NCBI GenBank assembly: GCA_940337035.1
Contig: CALNHX010005233.1
Location: 46,975-110,974 of the forward strand
DNA from: Agriotes lineatus
Taxonomy: Eukaryota > Arthropoda > Insecta > Coleoptera > Elateridae
DNA length: 64,000 nt
Direction of reading: 5' to 3'
Each line of letters opens with the position of its first letter. Positions within the stretch are counted from its first letter, which is position 1. Below are positions 19,801-26,414 of the stretch, piece by piece. Under the pieces are notes generated by a model. It was not told the DNA's origin. It made no database searches and saw nothing but the letters and a program-made list of their open reading frames with translations. A program made the position numbers and the translations under genes.

Positions 19801-20101
19801 ATAGTTCTAGAAGAGCTCGTACATTGGAGTCTTTAGCATCACTTTATGAGGTAAGCGCTTCCGTTATTTGAATATGCATGTATATTTTTCCTTTAATGTC
19901 GTTTCTAAAATAATTGTTTATTAGGAGGAAGACCTTAAGAACACTTTAGAGGATAGTGCAAGTATGCAACGTACCTATGATAAGTATATCGACACAGTTA
20001 TCCCAAATAACGATTTCGACTCAACTTTCCGGAAAATAATTGAAGCATTAGAAGCACTAACTACAGACCATCAGTGGGTTCCTGTCAACTGGATTTATTG
20101 A
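7561..20101 (+). CDS. vari: Varicose / MAGUK p55 subfamily (MPP2/MPP6-type) scaffold, 5'-partial
   Basis: Spliced CDS from seven exons: 7561-7869, 7934-8206, 8840-9308, 19212-19381, 19441-19614, 19776-19850 and 19925-20101, giving 548 residues plus stop. Domain order is the end of an L27 domain (residues ~10-60), PDZ (~85-165), SH3 (~196-262), basic HOOK (~270-300) and guanylate-kinase-like (~330-548). The C-terminus WVPVNWIY matches the MPP2/MPP6 WVP[IV]SWVY ending. All junctions keep frame with GT/AG sites. Known role of the family: membrane-associated scaffold; fly Varicose acts at septate junctions, binding Neurexin-IV-type tails via PDZ. The start codon and the first L27-containing exon are outside the window. 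The third intron is 9.9 kb and filled with transposons. Vertebrate-style MPP5/7 are less likely given the HOOK and C-terminal match. Confidence 0.93.
7934..8206 (+). CDS. vari: vari exon: PDZ core and PDZ-SH3 linker
   Basis: 91 codons, phase 0 both sides. Encodes the PDZ core (NLVIARILGGG, KQGLLHVGDVILEVNG) that binds C-terminal peptides, then a linker. A second in-frame donor sits inside the exon: CAG|GTAACC after 8161. Using it would remove 15 residues of the linker (VTNGTTLGSKNKKLT) without changing frame, so two isoforms are plausible. The distal donor at 8207 (ACG|GTAAGA) fits the consensus slightly better. Confidence 0.9.
8207..8839 (+). other. vari: vari intron, 633 bp
   Basis: AT-rich intron with a GTAAGA donor and a TTTTGCAG acceptor. 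I see no repeat or element in it. Confidence 0.8.
8840..9308 (+). CDS. vari: vari exon: SH3, HOOK and start of GuK domain
   Basis: 156 codons plus one base (phase 1 at the donor CCGT|GTAAGT). The SH3 domain begins YMRALFHYDPQEDTLLPC and contains DPNWWQA, the conserved WW of the fold. The HOOK segment has the polybasic SKKKKKY tract that in p55 MAGUKs binds FERM proteins such as band 4.1. It is followed by PPFKRKTLVLIGTQGVGRR, the remnant P-loop of the guanylate-kinase-like domain; MAGUK copies of this loop do not support normal kinase activity. Confidence 0.95.
9534..9660 (+). repeat. 127-bp direct repeat, copy 1
   Basis: Shares near-identical sequence with 9975-10100: both open GTGACTATTCAATTCACCTG, contain TTGACCAATCAAAAAAATAT and end AAGTGACTATT. 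The copies bracket the palindrome at 9793-9969. GTGACTATT occurs at both ends of each copy, so the units may have spread by recombination between those words. Confidence 0.75.
9793..9969. mobile_element. Foldback palindrome (near-complete hairpin) in vari intron
   Basis: 177 bp that folds on itself almost end to end. ATACCAT...TAGTCAAAG at the left mirrors CTTTGACTA...ATGGTAT at the right. TTTTTGCGGTGGT mirrors ACCACCGCAAAAA, ATGTCCATTGCGCTT mirrors AAGCGCAATGGACAT, and the centre ATTAGGACTCGTGC/GCACTCATCCTAAT leaves a 4-nt loop. It has no coding capacity. Transcribed within vari pre-mRNA it would form a long stem. The architecture matches palindromic MITEs; no target duplication could be assigned. 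Confidence 0.75.
9975..10100 (+). repeat. 126-bp direct repeat, copy 2
   Basis: Partner of 9534-9660 in the same orientation, directly to the right of the palindrome. It differs by a handful of substitutions and small indels. Confidence 0.75.
10247..10870 (-). pseudogene. Mariner-type (DUF4817-class) transposase, C-terminally truncated
   Basis: ATG at 10870 opens MNNYTTDQRIFCVTHYLR and runs 207 residues. The N-terminal helix-turn-helix (residues ~1-60) and second HTH region (STGRPRSV, then SFHRILKNMKIHPYK) are followed by LFMSDEAHFYLNAFVKKQNS, which carries the first catalytic Asp. The frame then ends, and the second and third catalytic acidic residues are missing, so it cannot be an active transposase. 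The 5' terminus is probably near 10985-11010, where TACAGGGAATCCC reads outward on the minus strand. The same class appears as a C-terminal half at 63621-64000. It lies antisense in a vari intron. Confidence 0.8.
11011..12930. other. vari: vari intron, nothing recognised
   Basis: About 1.9 kb of AT-rich intron with no recognisable transposase, terminal repeat or exon. A GC-richer patch at 11870-11945 has several GGTGC/GCACC words that could be a decayed inverted repeat. Confidence 0.4.
13401..13641. mobile_element. TA-type MITE with 36-bp perfect terminal inverted repeats
   Basis: The arms begin CAGGGTGTAGAAATGCTTTA and are identical over 36 bp. TA flanks both ends (13399-13400, 13642-13643). 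The other family A copy (around 5425-5440, reverse-complemented) has ACTTATATATGAAG uninterrupted, exactly the empty site expected for a TA duplication. It is 241 bp and non-coding, so a mariner/Tc1-type transposase must have acted in trans. Confidence 0.9.
13870..14350 (+). repeat. CTGTCAACTGTCATCTGTCA-type minisatellite
   Basis: Some 480 bp built from short words TGTCAACTG, TGTCATCTG and TGTCACCTG in irregular order, with a basic step of about 7 or 10 bp. The left 90 bp (13870-13970) is in the opposite orientation (GACAGATGACAG), so the array itself contains an inversion and can fold into a stem. Long open frames through it are a by-product of repeat length, not genes. Confidence 0.85.
14354..14505 (+). 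repeat. Four tandem 38-bp subterminal repeats
   Basis: Units start at 14354, 14392, 14430 and 14468, exactly 38 bp apart. Each begins CGTCTGYTAGTYGC, passes through ACAACACGACTAA and ends GTTGCR/ATTGCG. A fifth, degraded unit starts at 14506. One to two inverted units occur at the left end (13815-13877), so the repeats are subterminal on both sides of the element. They could be transposase-binding sites. Confidence 0.88.
16105..17037. mobile_element. Non-autonomous hAT element inserted in the LINE
   Basis: Ends are TAGGGTTTCCA and its inverse, backed by repeated GTCCCGGGAC words near both termini. An 8-bp duplication GTCTCCAC at 16097-16104 and 17038-17045 frames it, the length and TAGGG-type terminus expected of hAT transposition. 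Removing the element and one duplication copy lets the LINE frame run through. At 933 bp it is too short to encode a full transposase, but it keeps a BED-finger reading frame (16338-16490, minus). Confidence 0.92.
16338..16490 (-). pseudogene. BED-type zinc-finger remnant of a hAT transposase
   Basis: A 50-residue frame from ATG at 16490: MATILYIEDKQLAKCKVCSY, later GSLTKGLHNHF. The C-x2-C pair (KCKVC) and the HNH pair, spaced as C-x2-C...H-x-H after a SLTKGL helix, resemble the BED finger that hAT transposases use to bind their own ends, though the histidine spacing is tighter than usual. The rest of the transposase is gone. The frame reads antisense to the LINE and to vari. Confidence 0.65.
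17763..18049. mobile_element. Long inverted-repeat element (~110-bp arms) in vari intron
   Basis: Arms 17763-17870 and 17940-18049 mirror each other: left AGTAAAACTCAAAC and ATGACAATTAGGCA and TTTTGACAGTTACGT, with the same words reversed on the right. A spacer of about 70 bp separates them. It is non-coding. ATATT occurs just outside both ends and may be a target duplication, but the boundaries are soft. It would form a long stem in the vari pre-mRNA. Confidence 0.7.
18290..19074 (-). pseudogene. Degenerate mariner transposase, minus strand
   Basis: Translating from ATG at 19074 in shifting frames gives the full order of a Tc1/mariner transposase. First comes an N-terminal helix-turn-helix (VIALYKCNKL, then LKISKTVIYQPIKQYN), then FTDEKIFAVERKFNCQN (first catalytic Asp in FTDEK), a KGHHSASVMAW block, and finally FNPLDYHLWSVLEEKVCSK near 18500-18420 before the C-terminal helices. 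Stops and frameshifts are frequent, and the segment around the second Asp is missing or unreadable. It sits about 140 bp upstream of a vari exon (19212). It belongs to a different subfamily from the relic at 10247. Confidence 0.75.
19212..19381 (+). CDS. vari: vari exon: GuK domain, GMP-binding-like region
   Basis: Starts after the acceptor TTTTTCAAG at 19211. The split codon reads TGG, so the junction encodes VCPWTSRPPR, where related proteins mostly have Y, F or H in place of W. It continues with YWFADRAEMEEEIKNHKFLE and YGEYNGHLYGT, the conserved GuK lobe. It ends in phase 0 at donor CAG|GTATCT. The upstream intron is 9,903 bp. Confidence 0.93.
19441..19614 (+). CDS. vari: vari exon: GuK domain central strands
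   Basis: 58 codons, phase 0. Encodes GKMCILDCSPQALKLLH and FLPFVIFIASPGMEQLKDLY, which match the central sheet of MAGUK GuK domains (ILDV.PQALK.L and PFVVFIAAP). The donor is ACT|GTAAGT. Confidence 0.94.
19776..19850 (+). CDS. vari: vari 75-bp exon: 25-residue insert in GuK lid region
   Basis: A 25-codon, frame-preserving exon encoding FERQSSIRYSSRRARTLESL plus ASLYE, bounded by TTAG and GTAAGC. Vertebrate MPP2/MPP6 lack this Arg/Ser-rich stretch at the matching position as I recall them, and fly Varicose has a similar one. Because its length is a multiple of three it could be skipped without a frameshift. RQSS and RRART are plausible basophilic-kinase sites. Confidence 0.85.
19925..20101 (+). 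CDS. vari: vari terminal coding exon
   Basis: 58 codons plus TGA at 20099-20101. Encodes EEDLKNTLEDSASMQRTYDK, then FRKIIEALEALTTDHQWVPV and NWIY, the C-terminal helix and tail of the MPP2/6 GuK domain. The Leu/Glu-rich helix before the end matches the family. Confidence 0.95.
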   Translation, partial: EEDLKNTLEDSASMQRTYDKYIDTVIPNNDFDSTFRKIIEALEALTTDHQWVPVNWIY

Positions 20102-21690
20102 TCACTGCCATAATATAATATACAATTGAAATTATTCACAAGAAAGAGAGTACAGTGACAAATACTGCTATTATTGTCTTCTTTTAATGGTAGAAAATAG
20201 CTGTTTCAATTCCTTACATTGGATGATCTATTGGAAGTTGCTATAAATTTCTTACTTTAAAAATCGTTTTGAACATTTTAATCACTTTTAACTAATTGAA
20301 AAATGAAGACTATGGTAAAAACCTATTAGGATTAAACAAAAATTGAACATTGGGAGACTATTTTGTATTTTGAAAATTGAGGCGTATATTTTTGATGTAC
20401 CAGAGTGTGAGAGTAATCTGCAATTGAGTGCGCTGTAAATAAAGAGTACAGGAATGAATTTACAGTAGAACTAAGATATTGTTAGTCAGTTTTACTTTAA
20501 ACTAAGTAATTTCAATTAGGTTTTTTGACATTTCAATAAAATAGCTTCAACGATGAATATTAGATAAAATAGTGACAGTGCTTTAGTAGGTGCAACAAAC
20601 AAATATAAATTAGTATTAATGTATGAATAATGACTCGTTAATGTTTTTTATAAATATAAGGAGCTACATACATATTATATGCTATTTTTAACATTTATGT
20701 ACAAATGCATGTGCTTTATCTTTCTTTTAAAACATCGAATTAATGACGTTCAACAATGCTTTTACTAAGATTACCAGTTAGCATTTTTAGAAATATGTTT
20801 AAACTCATTGAAAAATCTCATTTTAATACCATTAAGTATAATTTAAAAATTCAAATCATCAAATTATCTACTTAATTGTGATATACTTTTATATTGCTTT
20901 TGTAAGGACCTGATATTATATGTTGTAAATGTGACGATTTTTCATATTTCACGAAGCAGGAAAGTAGGTGTGTTCTGTTTATACATAATATATTTTTAAT
21001 ATTTATATTGTTTGTGATAATTTGTTAACGATTTTAAGGTAATTTGCATAACTTTAATGTAATATGTAAGTAATTAGCGACTGAATTATATTAATCAACT
21101 TTGTTATATTTGATAAAAGAATATTTTGATGTAGTACTTTCTATGGTGGTTATTCCAGAGCATTCTGCCAAAAAGACCACGTACATTATACAAAAGATCA
21201 ATTTAACGCTGTAGGTATTTAAAATCTACAAAGCGAATAACATTTTGATTAATATGTTACATGTTTTAGCTCCTAGATATTATTTGGCTTTACAATTGTA
21301 TTTTAAGATACTTTTATTAAATTGTCTGTATAATATTTAATCTCTTAATTATGTACATAGTGGTTGCGCAATGCAAACCATAAAAGTGAGTAAATCCGTA
21401 CTATGACTTATGAATATACTTGAATTAATATATTCATAATATCTTAAATTTTAGAACTACAGTTAATATATATATTTTATGTTGTACTATTATTAATCTT
21501 GCGTATTTTATATTTCTGTACATTAAGTGTGCTGTTGCTGTTCTCACTGCTAAGACCGTCCAATGTGTTCAGGGAATACTTTCTGTAGATTTTAAGTTAT
21601 TTAGAACCTAGTGTATTTTTAGTGATGCTGTTTGCCTAAATTGTGTATTATGTTTTCGTTCGAATAAATTGAGTTTTTTATCCTGTAACC
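20102..21690 (+). other. vari: vari 3' untranslated region
   Basis: No coding frame or transposon is visible after the stop codon. The sequence is about 72-75% A+T by eye and contains two AATAAA hexamers, at 20438-20443 and 21663-21668. The distal one, followed within about 20-30 bp by T-rich sequence, is the likelier main cleavage signal, giving a 3' UTR near 1.6 kb; the proximal one would give about 350 bp. Confidence 0.6.
21663..21668 (+). terminator. vari: AATAAA polyadenylation signal of vari (distal)
   Basis: Canonical AATAAA followed by a TTTTTTA tract. It is the last hexamer before sequence of changed composition, with CpG-containing words starting near 21730. Confidence 0.55.
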
Positions 21691-21699
21691 TTGAGTATT

Positions 21700-22541
21700 A
21701 TTGATTTTTGAAATAAGCAGTTAAATTTGCCGCGCTCGAAGTCCACCGGCATCCTACAGATGTCGCTGGTAAAAAACACGTGTAGTGAGGTAATTGACGT
21801 TTTTGTTGTGGTTTGGTAATGTTTAGTGTTTATTTGGTAAGAATTTGCGTTTACCTTGCATTTGAGCACGTAGAAGAGGAAAATCCTCCAAAGAAAGCTT
21901 GCTGTTACGGTTCCAGCTCAATTTAATGCGCATTTAATTAAATGTAGCTGGTGAAGTAAATTCTAACCTAAAACTTTTCCAAATAAAATTGTAATTATTA
22001 ATGTTAAATAAAGACTATTCTTATTATGCATGTCTTCTCTATCTTTAAATTATCGTTATTGTTGTTTCTAATTTTAAATTGATGTAGAACAGCTTTGATA
22101 TACCTCTAATTGTAAAGTTTGCTGCTTTTAGAAAATGCTTCAAAATTGAATTAAATAGCTTTAATGCTTGTTTGATAAAGCTCTGGCGTATTTTAATATA
22201 ATACTTACGAGTTAATATCAAACGCTGAGTAAAAAGTACAATTTGAGCAGTTTATACAAAATTTTGAAGGCAAGGCGTGCATGTTCAAGTTTTGCTAAGG
22301 CTGGGCATACACTATTACATTGATATAATATTGACATTTGTTCCGTTGCCTATTTTAATTGGATAAGTTTGCGGTGTGCTGGAAATAGTTTTCACTATAA
22401 ATGCGCAATGACTGCAAATATTTAAAAAAAAACTTAGATGATGCTTTTTATGTTAAATAGGGACGAAACTCTAAATATCTACCTAGAGTGATCGACGTTG
22501 TTAAATTCAAATTACCTTCAATCGTGGGCAATAATAAGAAA
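21700..22541 (+). promoter_or_regulatory. Candidate promoter / 5' UTR region of the downstream gene
   Basis: This interval separates the vari poly(A) signal from the next coding exon. It has more CpG than its surroundings (CGCGCTCGAAG near 21731) and a possible non-coding first exon ending in a GTAAGA donor near 21838. No TATA box stands out at a sensible distance. The promoter role is inferred only from position. Confidence 0.3.
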
Positions 22542-22853
22542 ATGTCTGACAACAAGAGCATCATTAGTGTGCAGGAAAAACTTACGGGTGTTGGTGCAAG
22601 TAGTTCGCCCGGTGTAACAACATTAGCGAACTTAGAACCGGGGACGAGTAATAATCGTGGTTCTGAAACCGCAACGCCGGGCTTAAAGTGTGCCAGTGTT
22701 AGTTCGCAGTGTGGCGATTCGCTCACCGTGGACGAAGAGAACATAGTTGTGTTAGTTAGGAGCCACTCTCCCTTGGGGATTTTCGAAGCGGAACCATCCC
22801 AAGCGGATTCACAAACGAACGAGGATATAACAGATGTGGATTATGATCTTAAG
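22542..22853 (+). CDS. First coding exon of an unrecognised gene
   Basis: ATG at 22542 in AAAATG context opens 104 codons in phase 0 up to a strong donor, AAG|GTAAGC. The protein starts MSDNKSIISVQEKLTGVGAS and is Ser/Thr/Gly-rich, then acidic toward the donor (DEENIVVLVRSHS, then EDITDVDYDLK). It looks disordered, with no signal peptide, membrane segment or coiled coil. Base composition is clearly less AT-rich than the neighbouring intergenic DNA, as expected of real coding sequence. The frame is open upstream to 22488 without an ATG. No later exon is recognisable through 64000, so the next intron may be very long. I do not recognise the family. Confidence 0.6.
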
Positions 22854-23496
22854 GTAAGCTGCCTATTAATTTACTAAGTATCGGAAATTATTAATTTCGC
22901 CGGAAGGGTTTTCCTTTTATCTCGACTTCGACAAATGGTTTAATAAATTATCAAATTCTAAGCCTTCTTTGTTTCATGCTGCTAATGCAGGATTACTTTT
23001 GTAAATCAAACCCCGCATTAAGGGCTTCCAGAGAAGTTGCCGCCGTTAATAATTCAAGAATTTAAAAGTATTGCCAAGTGCTAGCTGCGAGCGAGAGTTG
23101 CTTGCAAAGTGACAAACATTAGTACCTAATAACCACATTGGAGTATTTTTCAATGTTTAAACTATTAAGGAATTCTGTAGGGTATGGAAGAACCTTAGTT
23201 TTAACATTTCATCATATGTAATTGATCTACCTCACTTTTGATGTTCCGAATAAAAGATTTATTTTGAATTAATTTTAAAAACTAGTAATTTTTACCACTA
23301 GTGATGAAAGCGATAGTTTTTTATGAGTTTGAATCAAATAATTAAAAACAGTTGCTTTCATATGTGTTGTGTACGTATTTTTTTCTACAACTGTTTTTAA
23401 AGTCATTACTTTTAAAACCAACATCTGTCGAAGTTTCTCTTACTTATACAAAAAGTATATGCTGCTAGACAACACTTTTAATTCCGAGGGTTAAAC
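22854..23496. other. Start of long intron; nothing recognised
   Basis: AT-rich sequence after the donor at 22854, with no element or exon visible until the hAT-type MITE at 23505. Confidence 0.45.
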
Positions 23497-23504
23497 GTAG
23501 GTAC

Positions 23505-23923
23505 TAGGGATGTTCCGCATATACAAAAATTCGTATTCGCGAATACGAATACCGAATACAAATACTCTTATGAATATTCGCGAATACGAATACGAATACG
23601 AATACATGACCTTGAGTGAATAATATCAACATCAACATCGTTTTTGTAGGCGCTGCAAATTTTAGAAATAGTATGGAAAATAGTTTTGTCTTTTATTTAA
23701 TGTTACAGAATGGTTAATATTTAAAAAAAATGTTTTATTTAATGTATGAATACCTGTTTTATATTGTTATTAAAATTCTTATCTATATTTCTATAATTTT
23801 AATGTCAAATACTCGTATAATATTCGTGTTAATTTTGGCGAATACGATTACGAATACAAATATTGAAAATATTGCGAATACTCGCGAATACGAATACGAA
23901 TACGAGTATTCGGAACATCCCTA
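23505..23923. mobile_element. hAT-type MITE with CGAATACGAATAC repeats
   Basis: Terminal repeats TAGGGATGTTCCG and its inverse close the element, and the 8-bp duplication GTAGGTAC is present at 23497-23504 and 23924-23931. Subterminal regions on both sides are runs of CGAATA (GCGAATACGAATACGAATAC). The 419-bp body has no transposase. The duplication is unmutated and the ends match over 13 bp, suggesting a fairly recent insertion. Confidence 0.92.
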
Positions 23924-23979
23924 GTAGGTACGCCTACGATGCCTACTAAACGCAGGTTTATTACCAATCGCTTGTGATA

Positions 23980-24445
23980 CTAAAATGACATATTATAAAA
24001 GTAAACAGCTGATTTTGAATTTACATATTTTAAACTAGAAGTGAGGTTATAAACTGTTCTTAGTTACTGCTTGCGTTAGAGGTGAAGTGTTTTTTAAAAT
24101 AAAATTAAAGCATTGTGTAGAGAATAAAATAGCATGTGTACTATTATAATTACCTTTGCTAACTAATTTTGACAACTACCGACTGCAGAAATAGTCACCT
24201 ATGCCAGCTACTTATCCCCGGCCATCTTTTTACTATTACATAAATTATTAACTGTCAGGAATGTAAACTTTTGTTAAATCCATATTTATGGATTAATAAC
24301 AGTAAATTTAAGGTTGTAGAAAAATATTGCATGCAAACTCGTGCTAAAAGTGTTGTTGCACTCGATATGTTATGTATAATTTTCATGTTTCGTGCACTAA
24401 ATGTTAACTCTTAGCACGTATCATAAATAGCTATTATTTATTACC
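23980..24445 (+). repeat. Dispersed inverted-repeat family C, copy 1
   Basis: Related to 32286-32843 (opposite orientation) and 35337-35530. Shared blocks include TTATGGATTAATAACAGTAA, GCAAACTCGTGCTAAAAGTG and GCATAAATAGCTATTATT-like ends, plus a region near 24055-24115 matching the reverse complement of about 32607-32665. The segment 24335-24425 has the family's hairpin built on TGCTAAAAGT / ACTTTTAGCA arms, degraded here. Confidence 0.6.
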
Positions 24446-24744
24446 AACGTGATATGTTAATTTTCGTCATAGATACAAAATATGAAAAGCTACTCATAAC
24501 TTCCAAAGAATTTTCAAATTATTTCTCCCGCAATCTCATGGTAACCATAGTATGGTTACCATACAACTACAAACAACGTCTTAGCAACCGTACATTCAGG
24601 CAATTCTTGATGTTACTTATATATTCCTATTTTAAATGTACTTATGCCATTTTGAAGTGTGATACAAATTTTTTACTAATATGCTAGCAAATATATTGTA
24701 TACACCACTGGAGATATTCATGTTTTTTACCATGTCAACCTTAG
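24446..24744. other. Unique-looking AT-rich spacer
   Basis: A short GGTAACCATAGTATGGTTACC palindrome at 24539-24559 is the only structure seen between the family C repeat and the start of the tandem duplication. Confidence 0.4.
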
Positions 24745-24782
24745 GGAAAAACATATTCATATCTCCCTTAATGCATAAATAT

Positions 24783-24975
24783 TGTGGCAAATATAATAAA
24801 ACAAGGAGACTTTTAATACGTTTAATAGATAGCGATATTTATTTTACATGTATTTACAGATGGGGTAGCAAAACGTGACTGACGCAGTCGTTCGCTGCCT
24901 CCCTTAAGGAAGCCTTCGTTTGCAACCCCTCCTTAACGGAGTAGGACATGCGCAATTTACATAAAAGTTTCCACA
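24783..24975 (-). repeat. BEL LTR, extra copy within duplication unit 1
   Basis: 193 bp, TGTGGCAAATATAATAAAAC to AAAAGTTTCCACA on the + strand, with TG...CA ends. No difference from the 26199-26391 LTR was seen. It arose by tandem duplication, not by a separate insertion. Confidence 0.88.
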
Positions 24976-24998
24976 TCCTCCGCCCGCGAAATTATGGG

Positions 24999-26126
24999 CT
25001 ACTTAATTCTATTATGTACACCTATTTTATTGTTTACAACTATTCCATTATTTCTGGAATTCCCTATTCTATTGTTTACACCTATTCTATTATTTACATA
25101 TAAACTACTATTTCTGGAATTCCAACTTAATCCTGTCATCTTACGGGAAAACTTTATGGCTACACTCCTATTGTCATTTAAAATCAGTGCCTCAGATGGC
25201 AACTTTATTTTTGCGTTTTTAAATGACTCTCTGACACTATGCCCTAAATATTTTCTTAAATCTACATTATTACCACTATATATAAAATTGTTCGCGTAAA
25301 ATCCTACGTCAGAATTTTTACGTTCATTATTGCAGTTCAGTGATTTATCACCTTCTTGCACCAGAACTACATCTCCCGTCTTTATCACACGTTCGCGAAC
25401 AACACAATTTTCTTTGGAAGACAAGTTATCTTGCATTGTTTCGTTAATAATGCTTATCGATTCCGAATTTCTATGTCTCTGTAATTCTGGTTCCGCACTA
25501 ATAACTGTCGCATGTAACACTGCCTGTACATTCGCGAATACGTTCACTGGTTCCACGGCTACCGGGCCTTGTATTGTGTACCCGAATTTTGTTTTTACAG
25601 CCATCAGTCTTTCGCCAAGCCTTGTGTGTTCCCCAGTAACTACTGCCCAATAATTGTCCGCACCTATTAACACACTAATCCCTTTAATTACTTCGCGATC
25701 GAGAGGCACACAATCTGCTAGCTGCCAATTCTTGAAATCTGCTGAAATCTTGTTTGGTACCTTTAATGTATCCATACAAATTTCTGGAACTTCTACAGCT
25801 TCTAATTTAATGGTGTCCTCGTCGTATTGTCCCTTCAGTGTAATCAACACCCGATTACATAACTTGGCCGGCGCTGCTCCGTTATGTCCAAAAGCAGCAA
25901 TGCTCAGGTGCTGTTGCCCGATTATTGGTAATCCCAAAAGTCTCGATACCTTTTCCTTAACAAATGTGATTTGGCTTCCTCCATCAATGATTGTCCGAAT
26001 CAATTTCATGTTGTTATTTTCCTTTCCAGCATAAACACAGGCTGTTTGTAACAAAACGTCTTTGCTTATATTTGTCATTAAGCTGGATACAGTCGTGGAG
26101 GTCGATGGACAATTATCGGGGTTCAT
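24999..26126 (-). pseudogene. Duplicated 3' fragment of the BEL gag-protease gene
   Basis: A 375-residue frame beginning MNPDNCPSTSTTVSSLMTN that repeats, residue for residue, the C-terminal part of the protein encoded by 26415-28877. Its ATG is an internal methionine of the full protein. The upstream two thirds (gag core and zinc knuckles) are absent because the duplication junction at 26160 cuts the frame. It is a by-product of the tandem duplication, not an independent gene. Confidence 0.85.
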
Positions 26127-26198
26127 TTCCGCACTACCTGCTGTTTGGGCAGCTAATCCGGGAAAAACATATTCATATCTCCCTTAATGCATAAATAT

Positions 26199-26391
26199 TG
26201 TGGCAAATATAATAAAACAAGGAGACTTTTAATACGTTTAATAGATAGCGATATTTATTTTACATGTATTTACAGATGGGGTAGCAAAACGTGACTGACG
26301 CAGTCGTTCGCTGCCTCCCTTAAGGAAGCCTTCGTTTGCAACCCCTCCTTAACGGAGTAGGACATGCGCAATTTACATAAAAGTTTCCACA
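26199..26391 (-). repeat. 3' LTR of the BEL element
   Basis: 193 bp with TG...CA ends, adjoining the purine tract at 26392-26403. It lies inside tandem duplication unit 2. Confidence 0.9.
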
Positions 26392-26403
26392 TCCTCCGCC
26401 CGC
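26392..26403 (-). other. Polypurine tract of the BEL element
   Basis: On the minus strand GCGGGCGGAGGA directly precedes the 3' LTR, the expected place for the plus-strand primer. Confidence 0.65.
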
Positions 26404-26414
26404 GAAATTATGGG

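Larger units (their letters stand above)
24745..26160. repeat. 1,416-bp tandem duplication, unit 1
   Basis: Identical as far as I compared with 26161-27576: the offset is 1,416 bp at every landmark checked and the encoded proteins are the same residue for residue. The unit comprises 38 bp of host flank, the 193-bp LTR and the 3' part of the BEL gag-protease frame. The junction at 26160/26161 joins AATCCG inside the frame to GGAAAAACAT of the flank, sharing at most a G. Confidence 0.9.

Noticed and set aside
24783..24975. Solo LTR from an independent BEL insertion
   Set aside because: The flanking 38 bp and the following internal sequence are also duplicated, so it is part of the 1,416-bp tandem duplication.
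25330..26034. Open frames of 107 and 126 codons on the + strand, repeated at 26746-27450
   Set aside because: They lie antisense to the BEL gag-protease frame and recur only because the segment is duplicated.
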